A DNA stretch of 64,000 bases, taken from assembly GCF_019112545.1 (NCBI RefSeq), contig NW_025064901.1, forward strand, positions 134,164-198,163, given 5' to 3'. A program made the position numbers and the translations under genes. The stretch is from Guyanagaster necrorhizus (Eukaryota; Basidiomycota; Agaricomycetes; Agaricales; Physalacriaceae). The notes under the pieces were generated by a model, which saw nothing but the letters and a program-made list of their open reading frames with translations, was not told where the DNA came from and searched no databases. Of the stretch, positions 20,574-32,200 are shown piece by piece (position 1 is the stretch's first letter; each line of letters starts with the position of its first letter).

Positions 20574-21692
20574 ATGACGAGGCTTGGCTTTGCAGCTCTG
20601 GTGAAGAAAGCGAGGCAGAGTTCGCATTTACTACCTCGAAATGATGTTTTGTACTTAGACAAGAGGGTCGTTGTCATCAACAAACCGCCAGGCCTAGTGA
20701 GCCAGGCATCTTCGAAGGACGATGACCAGCTGAACAAGTTTTTGAATGGTATGCCTTGTTCGAAGCCGTGCCATTTTGTGCTAATGAGTTTGCTTGTCAA
20801 GAAATACAAACCAAACATAAACTTGATGGACCTCTCATTCCCGTTCACCGATTGGATAAAGTGAGCGCTCTGGCACGTTGGAAGTTCTGTCTTCTGACAT
20901 GGTCATCACTAGCCAACTAGCGGGTGTCTTCTTCTTGCTCGTTCTACAGATATGGCACGGGACTTATCCCGTCAATTTCAGCAGCGCAAGATAGATAAAC
21001 AATATTTTGCTTTAGTTCGTTCTACACCTCAAGCGTTACCCGGGACAAGCGGTGTTATATCACAACCACTTCAGCTCCGAGATGGATATGTATCGAAGGG
21101 AAAGGCTTCAGATCCTGCGTGTCTCACAGAGTGGGAATTGATTGCCTCGGTGCGTAGAACGAGTTTGGAACGGTGCCATCAAGTTTCTCATACCTCGGAA
21201 TGCAGGCTAACAGGCTGTCACTGTTGCGTTTGAATCTCATGACGGGGCATAAACACCAAATTCGTTTCCATCTCGCCAAAGTCCTGAACGGTGCGTTGTT
21301 CGAGATGCGTATTGACAAACCTACTGATGACGGTTGCAGCTCCCATTCTCGGAGAGAAGTTGTATTCTCAAATGCCGCCCATTCGCTATGCCCCAAAGGA
21401 CAGGCTATTCTTGCATTCGTCTTATGTCGCCATGGAAGCAAGTGCCTTGATGCATTTAGCTCTAACCGATGGTCTAACCTACTGTTCAATGTAGAGATTT
21501 AGGCCCTCTGGACCCAACAAGCGTTACAAATTAGGTATACGCTCCCCGATGCCGCCAGAGTTCTTCAAAGTTTGTTCTCATATCGGTATCGACATTTCAC
21601 CTGAGAACAGAACGGGAGGTGTGTTCATTGACGACCTTTCCGCCGAAAATATAGAGAGCGTGGGTGGGGTTTGGATGCCTCGTGACATGTAA
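20574..21692 (+). CDS. RluA-family pseudouridine synthase, probably mitochondrial
   Basis: Exons 20574-20748, 20802-20860, 20913-21149, 21206-21290, 21340-21437, 21495-21692 give 283 residues in a closed frame. Motifs: VVVINKPPGLVSQ (near residue 30), the catalytic block PVHRLDKPTSGCLLLAR in which Asp of HRLD is the nucleophile, QRKIDKQYFALV, and NLMTGHKHQIRFHLA. These define the RluA/RPUSD family, which converts specific uridines in rRNA or mRNA to pseudouridine. The Arg/Lys-rich N-terminus (MTRLGFAALVKKARQS) suggests mitochondrial import, as in RPUSD3/4. The fifth intron has a GC-AG border with the classical GCAAGT donor. The exact RNA target cannot be told from sequence. Confidence 0.88.
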
Positions 21693-22121
21693 AAGGTGCT
21701 GCGTCGAGTTACCAGATTTCCTACTCGCGACTCATTTTGGTGCGTGCCATGGCTTGTACGGCCACATTTAACTACTCACTCGAGGATTTTACTGGCCGTT
21801 GCAGAAGTCTCAATGAACCTTTCCCCCAGATTGGCAAGTTCCCAATCCTCTGCCACCTTACCACCCTTTGCTACCTCCCAGGAACGCCATGTTCCGTACG
21901 GTGGGTTTCTATCGCATATTTTTGGTATTATATGTGCGACACAGACCTTCAAGCTTAGTAATGGAGGGGAGGGGAGGATCATTAGCGCAATCATTCAATC
22001 TGGAGGGATTCTATAGCCTGTGCCGATGAGCAAAACTAAATAAGAATATTCGTCTCTTGTGTCGATATTTGTCAAATTTCAACGTCATGGGAACCGCCGT
22101 GATATATTGTTATACAACCTT
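21693..22121. other. Convergent intergenic region
   Basis: Lies between the 3' ends of the pseudouridine synthase (plus) and MsrB (minus) genes. I see only short open stretches without motifs; it probably holds both 3' UTRs. Confidence 0.5.
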
Positions 22122-22720
22122 CTACTTGGAGAAATTTAGTGATATTGAGTTGACACAGTGTCGTTCATCGGCTAGAAGTGATGTTGAACAACAGTCTCAA
22201 GTGTGATCAAGGGACGTACTGGGAGTATTGTATCCTTCTCCCTTGAATACATGCCCAAGGTGGCCTCCGCAGGCAGTGCATGTTATCTCAATACGGGACA
22301 TACCAAAAGATTTATCTTCATGACGAGTCACGGCACCCGGGATGGCTAAACAAAACGTCTGATTAAGTGCATGGCAAATGTGCATGTGTTGGATTCCTCT
22401 ACCATCGTAGAACGCTGGCCAGCCGCAGCCGCTCTGCACACATGTGAGCCGTACGTCGATTATATTATACAAAACATAAGCCGTACGTTGAACTTGGTCC
22501 CGCTCTTGTACAACGGGGTCCCGCAAGCAGCACAGCCGTATATGCCTTCTTCCTTGTGGTGGTTGTACTCTCCCGTTGCGGGGCGTTCGGTGCCCTTCTG
22601 ACGGAGCACACGGAACTGAAAGAACCGTCAGAACTGAGCATGGAAGAAGGCAAGACGACGAGCCTGTTCGCGAGAGAGGATAGCCCTCCATTCGTCGTCA
22701 GTCTTGTTTACTGTAGTCAT
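22122..22720 (-). CDS. msrB: Peptide-methionine (R)-S-oxide reductase MsrB
   Basis: Exons (minus) 22720-22664, 22615-22487, 22433-22403, 22345-22220, 22171-22122 give 130 residues. The enzyme reduces methionine-R-sulfoxide in proteins using thioredoxin. The full MsrB signature is present: [11 protein letters not shown], the zinc CxxC pairs (CAAC, CTAC), [40 protein letters not shown] and the catalytic Cys in RHCVNS near the C-terminus. Family alignment requires the first intron to begin GC (GCTCGT...TTTCAG), an unusual donor. An in-frame ATG at 22810 would add 30 residues rich in Arg, Ser and hydrophobics (MQLFSSLIIRTASCF...), a credible mitochondrial presequence, so two start sites may give mitochondrial and cytosolic forms. 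Confidence 0.93.
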
Positions 22721-22980
22721 CGTTCGAAGTGGAAGAGATCGGTTAGGGACTCTATATATATACGGGAAGCAGGATGCTGTGCGGATTATCAAAGATGAGA
22801 AGAGCTGCATACGCCGGTCATGAGCTTTTCTGACTTATTCATGTTGATAATGCGGTGAGGGGCAAAGACGATCCGTCACACTATCACATGATGATGAATT
22901 CAGAAAAACATTTATCAAAACGTAAACTAATACTATTCATTTCATCGCCTCCATCTCCGTACACCAGAAAAGGATCCTCA

Positions 22981-24051
22981 TTACGGTAACGGTGTCCTGT
23001 CGATTGCAGAATTGCGGAAGCTCGACTTGTCTTGCATCGAGTCTGGAAGGTACTGTTGTGAGGATGTCCAACCCGACGGAGAGAAAGATTCGTACCATTA
23101 TTCGACTTGTATTCCATTACAGTCGTAGGAGGCAGGTGCAGTACTCTCCGTATCGTGTCCCTAGACAGAACGTCAGTCTTTCACCAGGCATTAATACAAA
23201 CAGCATACCTTATTTTTTCTCGGAGCTTGATATCGCCGTCAACACGGTTCCACAGGCTCACTATATCCTCGCTCTGCCGCACACTGATCGTGCATCCACA
23301 AATCTCTGGCCATTCAGAGCTCCCATCCGTCTGCCCATCTCCACCATCGGCCGTCCCGACATTCTTCACTACATCTTCTGACGGACGACAGACATCGAAC
23401 TGGTCTCCGATAATCGCCAAGACGAGATCCTCCCAGATCCGGTCCGCCACACCCTTCTTTAGTCGTATTATCCATTTGCCTCCGGACAAATTTAACGGAT
23501 CTTCCCAAACAGGCCGTCGTATGCCATTGTGGAACAGCAGATAGTCTGTTGTGGGTTGCAAGGATGACGGCGGAGATAGATGTGTCCATAGAGACCAGAA
23601 GGACTCTACCTATGTGTATCGGTCGGTGGCAAGAGATTGAAGTTACCTGGGAAGGACGCACCGAGCTGAAAGCAGAAATCTTTTTAATACCCTCTTCGTA
23701 GCTTGCAATCTTGTTTCCGGGAGCTCTTTGCTGCCGGAACCAAAAGACCCACCTGGACCCAGATGTCAGCAACCGAAATCGTATTTGGGGCGGCAGATTA
23801 CGAACATACGTGTTTCTCAGAGGGTGTACACTGACAGAGACATTCACTGACGACCCATTACTGCTGATCGCCTTTTCCTTTGAAACAGAATGCTCAGAAA
23901 CAGAATTCGTCGAGACGGAGGTCGAAAAATGTTTGGATGTTGGCAGACGGGAACGTGGTGGTGGCTGTTGTTGGGGCTGCTGGGAGGTCGTTGGTGATGA
24001 AGAATTCGCAAGGAAACGAGACTGCGAATGGTTTGAAAAATAATTGGCCAT
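22981..24051 (-). CDS. eIF4E2/4EHP-like mRNA cap-binding protein
   Basis: Exons (minus) 24051-23810, 23752-23662, 23609-23209, 23160-23096, 23042-22981, 286 residues. Cap-binding fold motifs: HPLRNTWVFWFRQQRAPG, YEEGIKKISAFSSVESFW, the central Trp in LFHNGIRRPVWEDP, GGKWIIRLKKG, WEDLVLAIIGDQF and the C-terminal EYKSNNDSMQDKSSFRN. The RQQRAPG segment and the DxSSFRN tail are typical of the class II eIF4E2/4EHP group, which binds caps weakly and usually represses translation or acts in quality control, rather than canonical eIF4E. The first 80 residues are Ser/Gln/Pro-rich and likely disordered. An acidic insertion (TADGGDGQTDGSSE) sits after QFDVCRPSED. Confidence 0.9.
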
Positions 24052-24161
24052 GAAATACGGAACAAAAAATTGTCGAGAAAAATTTATAGCGTCGTTGGTG
24101 CAGGTCGAAGTGAGAGTGCGTTATGTAATGCCCCTTCCTTTTCCTTCAACACCCACCCGTC

Positions 24162-25259
24162 ATGAAACTTACCCTCCGTCCCGAATGGCGGCTATGGCCC
24201 TTCAGCTCCTTCCTCGGCCTCCTCGACATAAAAACTGGTGTCATCGTCGCCCTTATGTTCGTTGTGCGTCGTCTGTAGTAGCGCCTAGCATCGAGAATCT
24301 GACGGTTCACAGCTTTTGAACAAGGTTGCTGGAGTATACGGTCTCATTGCCGTTGTCACGGGCGCCGGTGGTTCCTTTGCTCAACTCAGCTTGTACATAT
24401 ACTCCGTCGTCGCCTTGCTGGGATTTGGCTGGGGCCTCAACGCTGTCAAGGAGGTGAGAATCGCGCTCTATTACCCCGTGTCGGCTCTAATTGGTGGCGC
24501 TACCACAGGAAGACCCCAAGCATACCCTTTACTTTGCACATCTATATTTCGCTGACCACGTCTTCTCCACATCATGGACAATCTTTTTTGCTGTTATTTG
24601 GTGGTTCCAGACGCCTCATGATGGGAGCCGCCAGGCAAACTCGCCCGCTCAGACTGAAATCATCAATGGTGCGATCATGGCCGGTCAGCCTCTTAGTGAA
24701 GAAGAGCGTATAGAGGCCGCTATGAAGATATGGAATCACGAAAAGGGAATGGCAGCTACGGTCATTGCACTGGGGTGGTTATCCAAGGTACTGTCTCGGT
24801 CTCTATTAAGTGGCTGGGCCTAACCCAGACTTGAAGATTTATTTCATCCTCCTTGTCTATTCGTACGCAACGCACTTACGAAAGGGTTCCTATCGTTTGC
24901 TTTCGCGGACGAGGCATACCGGCGGGCCGTCTTTCTCAGCTAACCATGCTTACGAATCGCTGGGACTCGGTGACGAAGAGGAGGGAGAGATAGAAGATTT
25001 CTACCGCACGCCATCTCGCACTCCCAACACTGGGAATTCAATTTCTAGCTTTGCTGATTTTGTCAATGCTCCTCCAAGCAGGCCCCGGCGTGTGCCGCCT
25101 TCATCCTTGAGCCGAGGCGGTGTTGTTAGTGGGGAGGAAGACGACAATATTTTCTTCGATGATGACGAAATGACCTACACCTCTAGCTCGCGCGGTCACT
25201 CAAAATTTGGAACGGACGAGAGTAGTAGTAACACGGATGAGGAGCGTACACGAGTATGA
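24162..25259 (+). CDS. kei1: Kei1-like subunit of inositol phosphorylceramide synthase
   Basis: Exons 24162-24260, 24313-24453, 24509-24787, 24837-25259 (313 residues; the first junction could shift by one codon). Kei1 is a Golgi membrane protein needed for activity and location of Aur1, making inositol phosphorylceramide, a fungal-specific sphingolipid. Seen here: GLLDIKTGVIVALMF then LLNKVAGVYGLIAVVTG, four hydrophobic segments (about residues 20-45, 50-80, 90-120, 155-180), the linker EDPKHTLYFAHLYFADHVFSTSW, and a long acidic cytosolic tail (DEEEGEIEDFY, EEDDNIFFDDDE). A polyadenylation-like AT-rich stretch follows. The tail of the neighbouring PQ-loop gene ends 64 bp away (convergent). 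Confidence 0.85.
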
Positions 25260-25323
25260 TGAAGGGGGGGATCTATTGGTGTCATCTCTATTTATTAAGC
25301 TTACATTGTAGACATTATACAAT

Positions 25324-26364
25324 CTAATCATTCTTCACGGGTAGCTCCTTCGAAGGGCCGGGATCAACATCGTGTTCTTCCAGAGTCGAAGTTGAAGTTG
25401 GAGTCTCTATGTCGCTGACCGATACTTCCTCTTCAGAGGCAGCTCGTTGACGTCGCCTGTGAGCGAGAGGATTGAGAATCATTGCAAGAAGGATGACCAT
25501 TCCATCAAGAACCTAGGAAACATGAGTGGGAAAACAATAAGCGTTGTGGGTATTGCTTACGACGACCAAGCCGTAAGCAACCCCGGCAAGGGCATCAAAG
25601 GAATCTCTGAAAACCAAGGACAGCAGAGAGAAAACCCCTGAAACAAGAGTTAATTCTATGTATATGCGGATTTGCAGTGGGCTGGCTTACCTCCCGACAG
25701 ATCAACTAGCATGAAAAGTATCGAAATCCCGATGACTTCCTTGTATTTATAAATCTCGTAAAATTGAGGTAACAGACCGACAGCGAGCATGACCGAGGCG
25801 AAGACACCGAAGAAGTCAACGCCGCGGTGGTTGCCATGTTCGTATGAGGGCCGGACGGCGAACACCATCCCGGCTTGGAGACCACCTATGAGACTGATGA
25901 TGGATGCAACCGTAAGAACTGAGCGCTTGATAGACCAGTTATTGTCATAGTATTGACACTAAGGACGTCAGATTGGACTTGGTGCAATCACGTTAAGAAA
26001 GGGGCGCACCTGTCCCCAAGACACCAAGGATAATGTTCCGAAGAGTTGGGGCTGTACTATGAGGGCAATGCTGAGCTTTTGCACGATGGCGTACACTCCT
26101 AAGAATATGGAGGTAAGGCCCCAAATAAGACTGAGATAAGATCCGTCAGCTTGACAATGATAGCGATAAGATGAAGAACGCACACGAGCCAGGGTGATAG
26201 TCCCTCTGTGGATTTATCTCGCCAACTCTTCCGGATCTGTGGTAAGAGCTGGATAGTCCAACAAACAGCTCCTTGGGGTTGTTAACTGTCAGTTGGTGAG
26301 AACGGCACAGTAAGGACATACCTAGAGTGCCCAGAGCATTTTCAGCAACGGCATTTGCGAACAT
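25324..26364 (-). CDS. PQ-loop repeat membrane transporter
   Basis: Exons (minus) 26364-26322, 26271-26184, 26130-26010, 25958-25691, 25637-25561, 25512-25324, 261 residues. Both PQ motifs of the family are visible: QLLPQIRKSWRDKSTEGLS (residues about 23-41) and GLLPQFYEIYKYKEVIGIS (about 130-150), separated by hydrophobic segments, seven in total. Relatives (Ypq, cystinosin, Rtc2 types) export basic amino acids or cystine across the vacuolar membrane; this two-PQ protein with a 60-residue acidic tail (EEEVSVSDIETPTSTS) could be one of them, but the substrate cannot be read from the sequence. Confidence 0.85.
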
Positions 26365-26717
26365 GTCGGTGCAAGTTCAAGCTTTTAAAATATTTAGTTT
26401 GAAGCCTTGAGGTATCAAAAAAGGCTGGGCATGCTTGAATGACTCGAATTTGATCCACCAAGTCTTCGAGAAATTGCGCGATCGTTTTGCCGGTCACTTC
26501 ACTGGCCCGGTTCTTCTTGTGAGTCAGCCTGGGTGCATCCTTACTCCTGAGCCATCCGCTGTCACGTGGAAAGAGACAATTGAATCATTGTCAAGCAGTC
26601 GTCGGCCAACACAAGAAAACGATCGATCATTGCATTCAAAGAGAAGCTGAAGAATGTTAATAAATAATGCAGCATAATCACGTGTACGCGAGTCGAAAGC
26701 CACGATCTTGAAATAAA

Positions 26718-27241
26718 CTACTGCCTCAGATTGTACACGACTCTTCCATAGTCTGGGACAAGAAACAAGAAATAAGAACCAGTCGTCGTGACCGCAGTTG
26801 AAACTTACAAGTTCCCGCCAAGGCAGAGGTAACGGTCAGAATGGCAGGTACAGGTCCTTTGGCGACTCGTGGTAGAGATGACAGAAAGAGAAGTGCAGAT
26901 GCACCTGAAAACGTGATCAGCGCCTTGCTTCCACGGGGGGAAGTGCATAGTCTACTAACCTAGTGCGCCTTCCAACCCGTTGGGTGTGCCTTTGCGGACG
27001 CTGTCTGCTGACCACAAGTATAGAGCACCCACACTTGCAAAAATTCAACAATCTCAGCTTGCAACAGAAAATAAAGTGTTACCTAACGCCGGCGACGATT
27101 GAGGGCACTGAACGAGTCCTTGCGAACCCAGTTATGCCTCCAAAGAGACAGAGGGTTCCCATGACAAGTGCCGGGTAAGCAGACTGGAGAACACGACTAA
27201 ACACTAGGTGACTTTGAAGCACCTGTGTGATCACGTACCAT
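26718..27241 (-). CDS. TMEM14/FAX-family small membrane protein
   Basis: Exons (minus) 27241-27239, 27183-27083, 27033-26960, 26904-26809, 26752-26718, 102 residues. The first coding exon is the ATG alone (ATG|GTACGT), which yields MSAYPALVMGTLCLFGGITG, the usual family start. Further matches: RTRSVPSIVAGVSVGALYLW, RKGTPNGLEGALGASALLFL, LPRVAKGPVPAILTVTSALA and the end YYGRVVYNLRQ. Four short hydrophobic helices fit the family. TMEM14/FAX proteins act in mitochondria or plastids in fatty acid or porphyrin-linked transport in other organisms; the role in fungi is not settled. Confidence 0.9.
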
Positions 27242-27476
27242 TTTTTTCAGAAAAAAATACGGCCTGGTGAGACAATGTGATGACAGTAAAGAATAAGGTG
27301 AATAAGGTCGGCGTTTCCACACATCTTACCTCCGCCGGATCGGAGTATATGTACCCCACATTTGGCTGCCGCGATCATAGTTACCCCACTCGGAAAAATG
27401 TTCCAACGCGAATCCATCTCTTGTCATTGGTTGGTTGGCGCAAGACTTGAATACAATAAATTACAAGTTCCATTAC

Positions 27477-29152
27477 TCAAAACAAAAACTTGACATTCTT
27501 GTAAAAATCAAGCATGGGATTCTCCCCATTCCGCAACCTTGTCTGCGACAGGTCTGCGTATGTCTCCAAAAACTCAGCATGCGTGAACACGCTTGATTTT
27601 CGTTCTCCCACAGGCAGACCACTTGCAGATGTCACTCCATCGAGAGGCGTTCGGCGATCGGTCCGACGGCGGGATGAAAAGTAGTCGGCCCCCAATGACA
27701 AGGACAAGGAATGCGATGTCAACGGTGTTGAACGTGAGGGTAGAAAATTGTCGGAAGATGAACGCGGTAGCGTAGGTGGTTGGGATAGAGTGTACTCATA
27801 CATGTCTCTAAGCCTATCGAAATCGGTAGGGAAGAATATATCGAAAGCCCCCGGGCGAACTAGGAGTGTATCAGTAGCAATCGTTGTGTTCTTGAGACGT
27901 GTTTGAACAACAGGAGAGCTGACGCCCGAAATAGTTTCAGGAAGGTGCGAGAAATCTGATAGAAGGAGACGATGGCGGGGGAAATGATTTCGCAGCGTTC
28001 GTAGAAGACTCAAAAGGCGAGTTGGGATGTATTCCTCTACAGACATGTTTGCTGCGAATGGGAGCATGCGGTAAATCTTTCGCAACAACTGCGAGGACTG
28101 GAATATCCTTGAGATAGGTGGAGAATGCGCGAGAGTTTTGCGCAATTCCATGAAAGCTAATATCAAAGGGTCGCTGATGGGTGTATAGACCATGTCAAAG
28201 TCACCGTCATCATCAACAACAACGATTCCTTGATATGGTTCCAGAGTCTCCATGTCATATCGAATAACATCATGTGCAAAGTTATCCTAGGTGACATCAG
28301 TAGAGTGCCTGCTTGAAGACGGCATCGACCTACGATGACTTCCATGGCCATAAAGAAGCACGGAGCGGGTTCGCGCTTGTCCCAATGAAACACACTTTTA
28401 TGCACCACGTTCACGCATGGGTGTACATCGTGCAATTTGTTTTTTTGAAGCTCAACAAGGTTTGCACTGATTTCAACAATGGTGTAGCGGGTGCGCTCGT
28501 ATACGTCTGGATATTCGTCACGGAGATAATCCAAGATGTTGAGGGCGAGGGTTCCATTTCCAGCACCAATTTCATAGATGATGAAGTCCTCGTAAGGAAA
28601 GTACTTCAACAGGTACTCTGAGACGAGGCACTGGGCAATTGCCTGGCCATACCAAGGCTAAGCCACAATGTCAGAGGAGAGAGATAACATGGCAAGGACC
28701 AGTGTGCCAACCTTGAATAACTCAGTTGGTGTGTGCCACAACTGCTGGTCCGCCTCGTACGCCGCATACTTCTTGGAAACCTCTGCTTCAAATTCCATTG
28801 TATCTCGGAGCTTTGAGAAGATAAAAGGCGTTTGTTTGGAATCAAAAATAGTAGCCTGTTTGGAGAAATAACCATAGTTCGGATTGTACAGGGAATCTTC
28901 AATGAAATCCCGAGCAAGCATCTTCACACTGCGTGGTGCCGTCGTATTCGATTCGAGGCCATTGGCGGTGACGATAGGATACTTGCTGGTATCCTTGACG
29001 ATAGGGCTGAAGAGCGGACTGGTATTGTAATTCCATTTATCCTTGGGCAGGTCTGTAGGCGGTGGCTTGCGAGATGTCGAGTAGTAAAGGGAAAGCCATG
29101 GAGTACGATGCTTTTTGACACATCGAACGGCCTGTGCACCCAGAGATAGCAT
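27477..29152 (-). CDS. NDUFAF7/MidA-type mitochondrial methyltransferase
   Basis: Exons (minus) 29152-28712, 28657-28334, 28286-27477, 524 residues. NDUFAF7 symmetrically dimethylates an arginine of the complex I NDUFS2 subunit early in assembly. Motifs of this SAM-dependent family: ARDFIEDSLYNPNYGYFSKQ, PWYGQAIAQCLVSEYLL, the SAM-binding IIYEIGAGNGTLALN, YTIVEISANLVELQ, MEVIDNFAHDVI, and the late DIFFPTDFDRLRDMYEY. The N-terminus (MLSLGAQAVRCVKKHRTPWL) is basic and lacks acids, fitting a mitochondrial presequence. An upstream in-frame ATG at 29413 is rejected because it would overlap the first exon of MMS19. About 100 residues near the C-terminus (Ser-rich, SLGADYFSSRRRTDRR) look like a lineage-specific insert. 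Confidence 0.9.
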
Positions 29153-29286
29153 GAGACGCGTCCTCGGCGCCTTCTCTGAGAGTTGCAGACGCGACTGGGG
29201 GCTTGCTCGTCGTGGTGGTCGATGACAAAAATGTAGTTGCACGTGGCTCTCCCTTCCTCTGATCTTCATTGACATTGACCTGCTTG
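29153..29286. promoter_or_regulatory. 134-bp divergent promoter, MidA-like / MMS19
   Basis: Only 134 bases separate the two start codons. The segment is GC-rich near MidA and holds no convincing TATA box. Both products serve iron-sulfur or complex I biology, so co-expression is plausible but is an inference. Confidence 0.55.
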
Positions 29287-32200
29287 ATGGAATCGACAGA
29301 GCGGCTCGTGCGTACATGGATGGCATCTGGCCGGGACGAGGAGGTTGTAATGACGGCGTCTGGTGCGTCTGGCATTTCTTGCTACAGGCTCGTCCATTCT
29401 GATGTTTCGCCAAGAGGTATCCGATGGTCGAACGTCCCTTTTGAACGTCGTGAAGGCCTTGGGAGAATATTTAACAGCTGAAGAAGACAGTCTTCGTACC
29501 AAGGGTAATACTGCGATCCCAGTATATAAATCTTGAACGTTCAAACTCGTCATATAGGCGTCGAATTCCTGTCTTTGGTACTAGACCGATCTCCTCCAGA
29601 AAAGTTAAATCGCCAATCTGGTGCGTATATTGTTCTTGAATCTTCTGTAGTCGCTCATTTTTCTTCAGTACGAGTCCTTGCAACGTTCTACTGCACCAAA
29701 CTCGAGGACACGGAGACAATAATACCCGCTCTGAAGGGCCTACTTTCCCTTTCTCGTCTCATTAACTGCACGAGTGAAGACGTCCCGGCCATTACCCGAG
29801 CGTGAGTTTGAGAGTTGAAACTGAGCCAGATCTGACAAGTGTGGTTGTAGTTTGTTCGTGCATGTCAAAATGAAAGTACTCGTTCAGTCAGTACGGCTTG
29901 TCGTGTATTCTATCATCGATAATTTCATGGCACGCCACAGAGATGGTGATTTATTCCCATTTGAAACACCTCTGTCGTAACTAACAATGTTCAAGCTTTG
30001 AAGCAGATGAACAAGGAATTTTTGGCCGGTTATGTCGCACTTGCAGATGGTGAAAAGGATCCAAGAAATCTTTTGGTCGCTTTTGCAATCGCACGGGTGA
30101 TTCTCGTCGAGTTCGATATATCTGCTTTTGTTGAGGATTTGTTCAACATAACGTTCTGTTACTTCCCTATCACGTTCCGACCGCCTCCAAATGACCCTTA
30201 CGGTATCAGTGCCGATGACCTCAAGCGCAATCTTCGGTAAGTTCGCTGAATTCTAGTCGAGCTACACGCATTTACTAGGCCCAAAGCCGCTGCTTGAGCG
30301 CAACGCCTGCGTTTGGTCCAATGGCTATACCTGTCTTCTTGGAAAAGCTCATAGCCGGATCACCCATGACTAAGGTAACTCTAAATGTCTCCTTTTGCTC
30401 GAGACTATGTTTGAAGCAAATATATACAGAGGGATACATTGCAGAGTATGACAGAATGCTTCCCTGTGTATGGTGCTGGCTTGGCCAGAAGTTCTGCGCG
30501 CGAAATTTGGAATGCGCTTAAGCTGGAGGTGAGACTTAGATCACTTTCTTTGTGAAGTAAAATTAATCATGCTACCACCAGATATTCCAACCGACCGATA
30601 CCATCACAGCGGACATGGCATTAAACTGCACGCAATCTTTAGTGAAGACCATATATTTGGCAGACTCGAGGGCAGAAGATGGCTCTGAGACAGATAGCGA
30701 AGGATTAGCTCAGGACGCATGCGAGGAATGTATCATGATTCTTCGTGAACCTGAAAAGAGTCAGGCAAGGCCTGCGATCAAGGTTCTTTGTGCTTTCATG
30801 TCGACTACCCGTTGGTCTCTTCATTCAAGTTTTCTTCTTCCTTCCAGCTAAACCCTTCTTAGCGTCCGTTGCCCACTACACCATTTCGAAGACAGCACCG
30901 CATCTAGTTGCACTATTCATTACACTTGAAGATACTGCCAGTCGATTGTCTGATCTATTGTTACTGTCGGACCTGATCGCTGCAGCGAGGGACTCCGTGT
31001 CCAATCTTCAACAGTCGGATGTTATAGAGCCTCCGCTGTTGCCATACAAAGATGATATTCTTGGTATCGTTATCGTGGGTCTCCAAACCAACTCTCTTCG
31101 ACGGCCTGCCTTGGCTTGTCTTTTGGGAATGGTGTCTACCAAGTATTTACTTACAGATGAAGAACTCGGTTTCGTTGTACACAAGACCAACGAGGTTTTG
31201 CAGGGGGACACCGACGAAAATGATGATGAAAGGTATGCAGGAGCCGTCTCGTTTGCGCCCAATCTAAGGAGCTTTACAGTGATATTCTGAAACTCTTGAC
31301 AACTATAACTACCATATCTCCCCACCATGTGGTTGACCAAACACTGCCTCTTCTATTCAACGACCTCCCTGACCAAGCACCTTCAAGGGCCGCAGTCACA
31401 GATCGCATAAAATACCGGCGTATCTTATCGGCGCTGAGCATTCTCTGCCAGCAACCAGAGCTTTTCGAAGTCTTTATGATACGACTGACTACGAGAGTCG
31501 AGCTTCTTTGTTCCGCCACGGATATTGAAGCTGACTCTGAACCTCGCGCTGCGTACGCCCATGCCATCCTCAGGTCTATCGCCCAGACGTTGTCTTCCAA
31601 AGTCGACGAGAAGCACGTCGATGTCCCTAAATACATTGACCGACTTGTACCAAGACTATACAAACTTTTCATTTATTCAGCCCTAACCTCTGATGGCGGT
31701 TATGTGATAGCCACAGATCCTAGGCTGATCCTCGTGGCTGGAGACATTATTAGTCTAGTAGCTCAATGCCTAACGGTGGAGTAAGACTAAACGATTTTTC
31801 CTGTGCTTTATGTTGAATCCCTTTCAAGGAGATATCAAACGTTTATGGTTGCTTTATTTTCTGCTTTTATCTCCGGAAACGTCGCTAGTATTTGTGAAGG
31901 ACAACTGAAACTCCCTGCCGATATAGTGTTCCATCCGTTCCAGGTCGGCTTTTTTTTTCTCCGCCCTGTTCCGCGTGCTGATTAGATATAGGACTCTGCC
32001 TTAACATCACTGAAGAACTTGATACTTTTGTTTGCCGCTGCAATTATTGCAGCACCAAAAGAAGTATATTTTATTCTTTCCTCTAGTTCGCGGAATGAAT
32101 TAATAGTTTCCCAGGTTTCCATACCGGTTTCTTCATTGGACGGCTTTCTGAGCGACATTTTGAAGTGGAGTCTCATGACAGCGGACAACGACATACAGAG

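Noticed and set aside
29153..29413. N-terminal extension of the MidA-like gene from ATG 29413
   Set aside because: It would overlap the first exon of MMS19 on the other strand and precedes the better mitochondrial presequence at 29152.
30811..30847. 37-bp intron in MMS19
   Set aside because: A 52-bp intron ending at 30862 keeps the family motif TTPSVAHYT and has a normal length.
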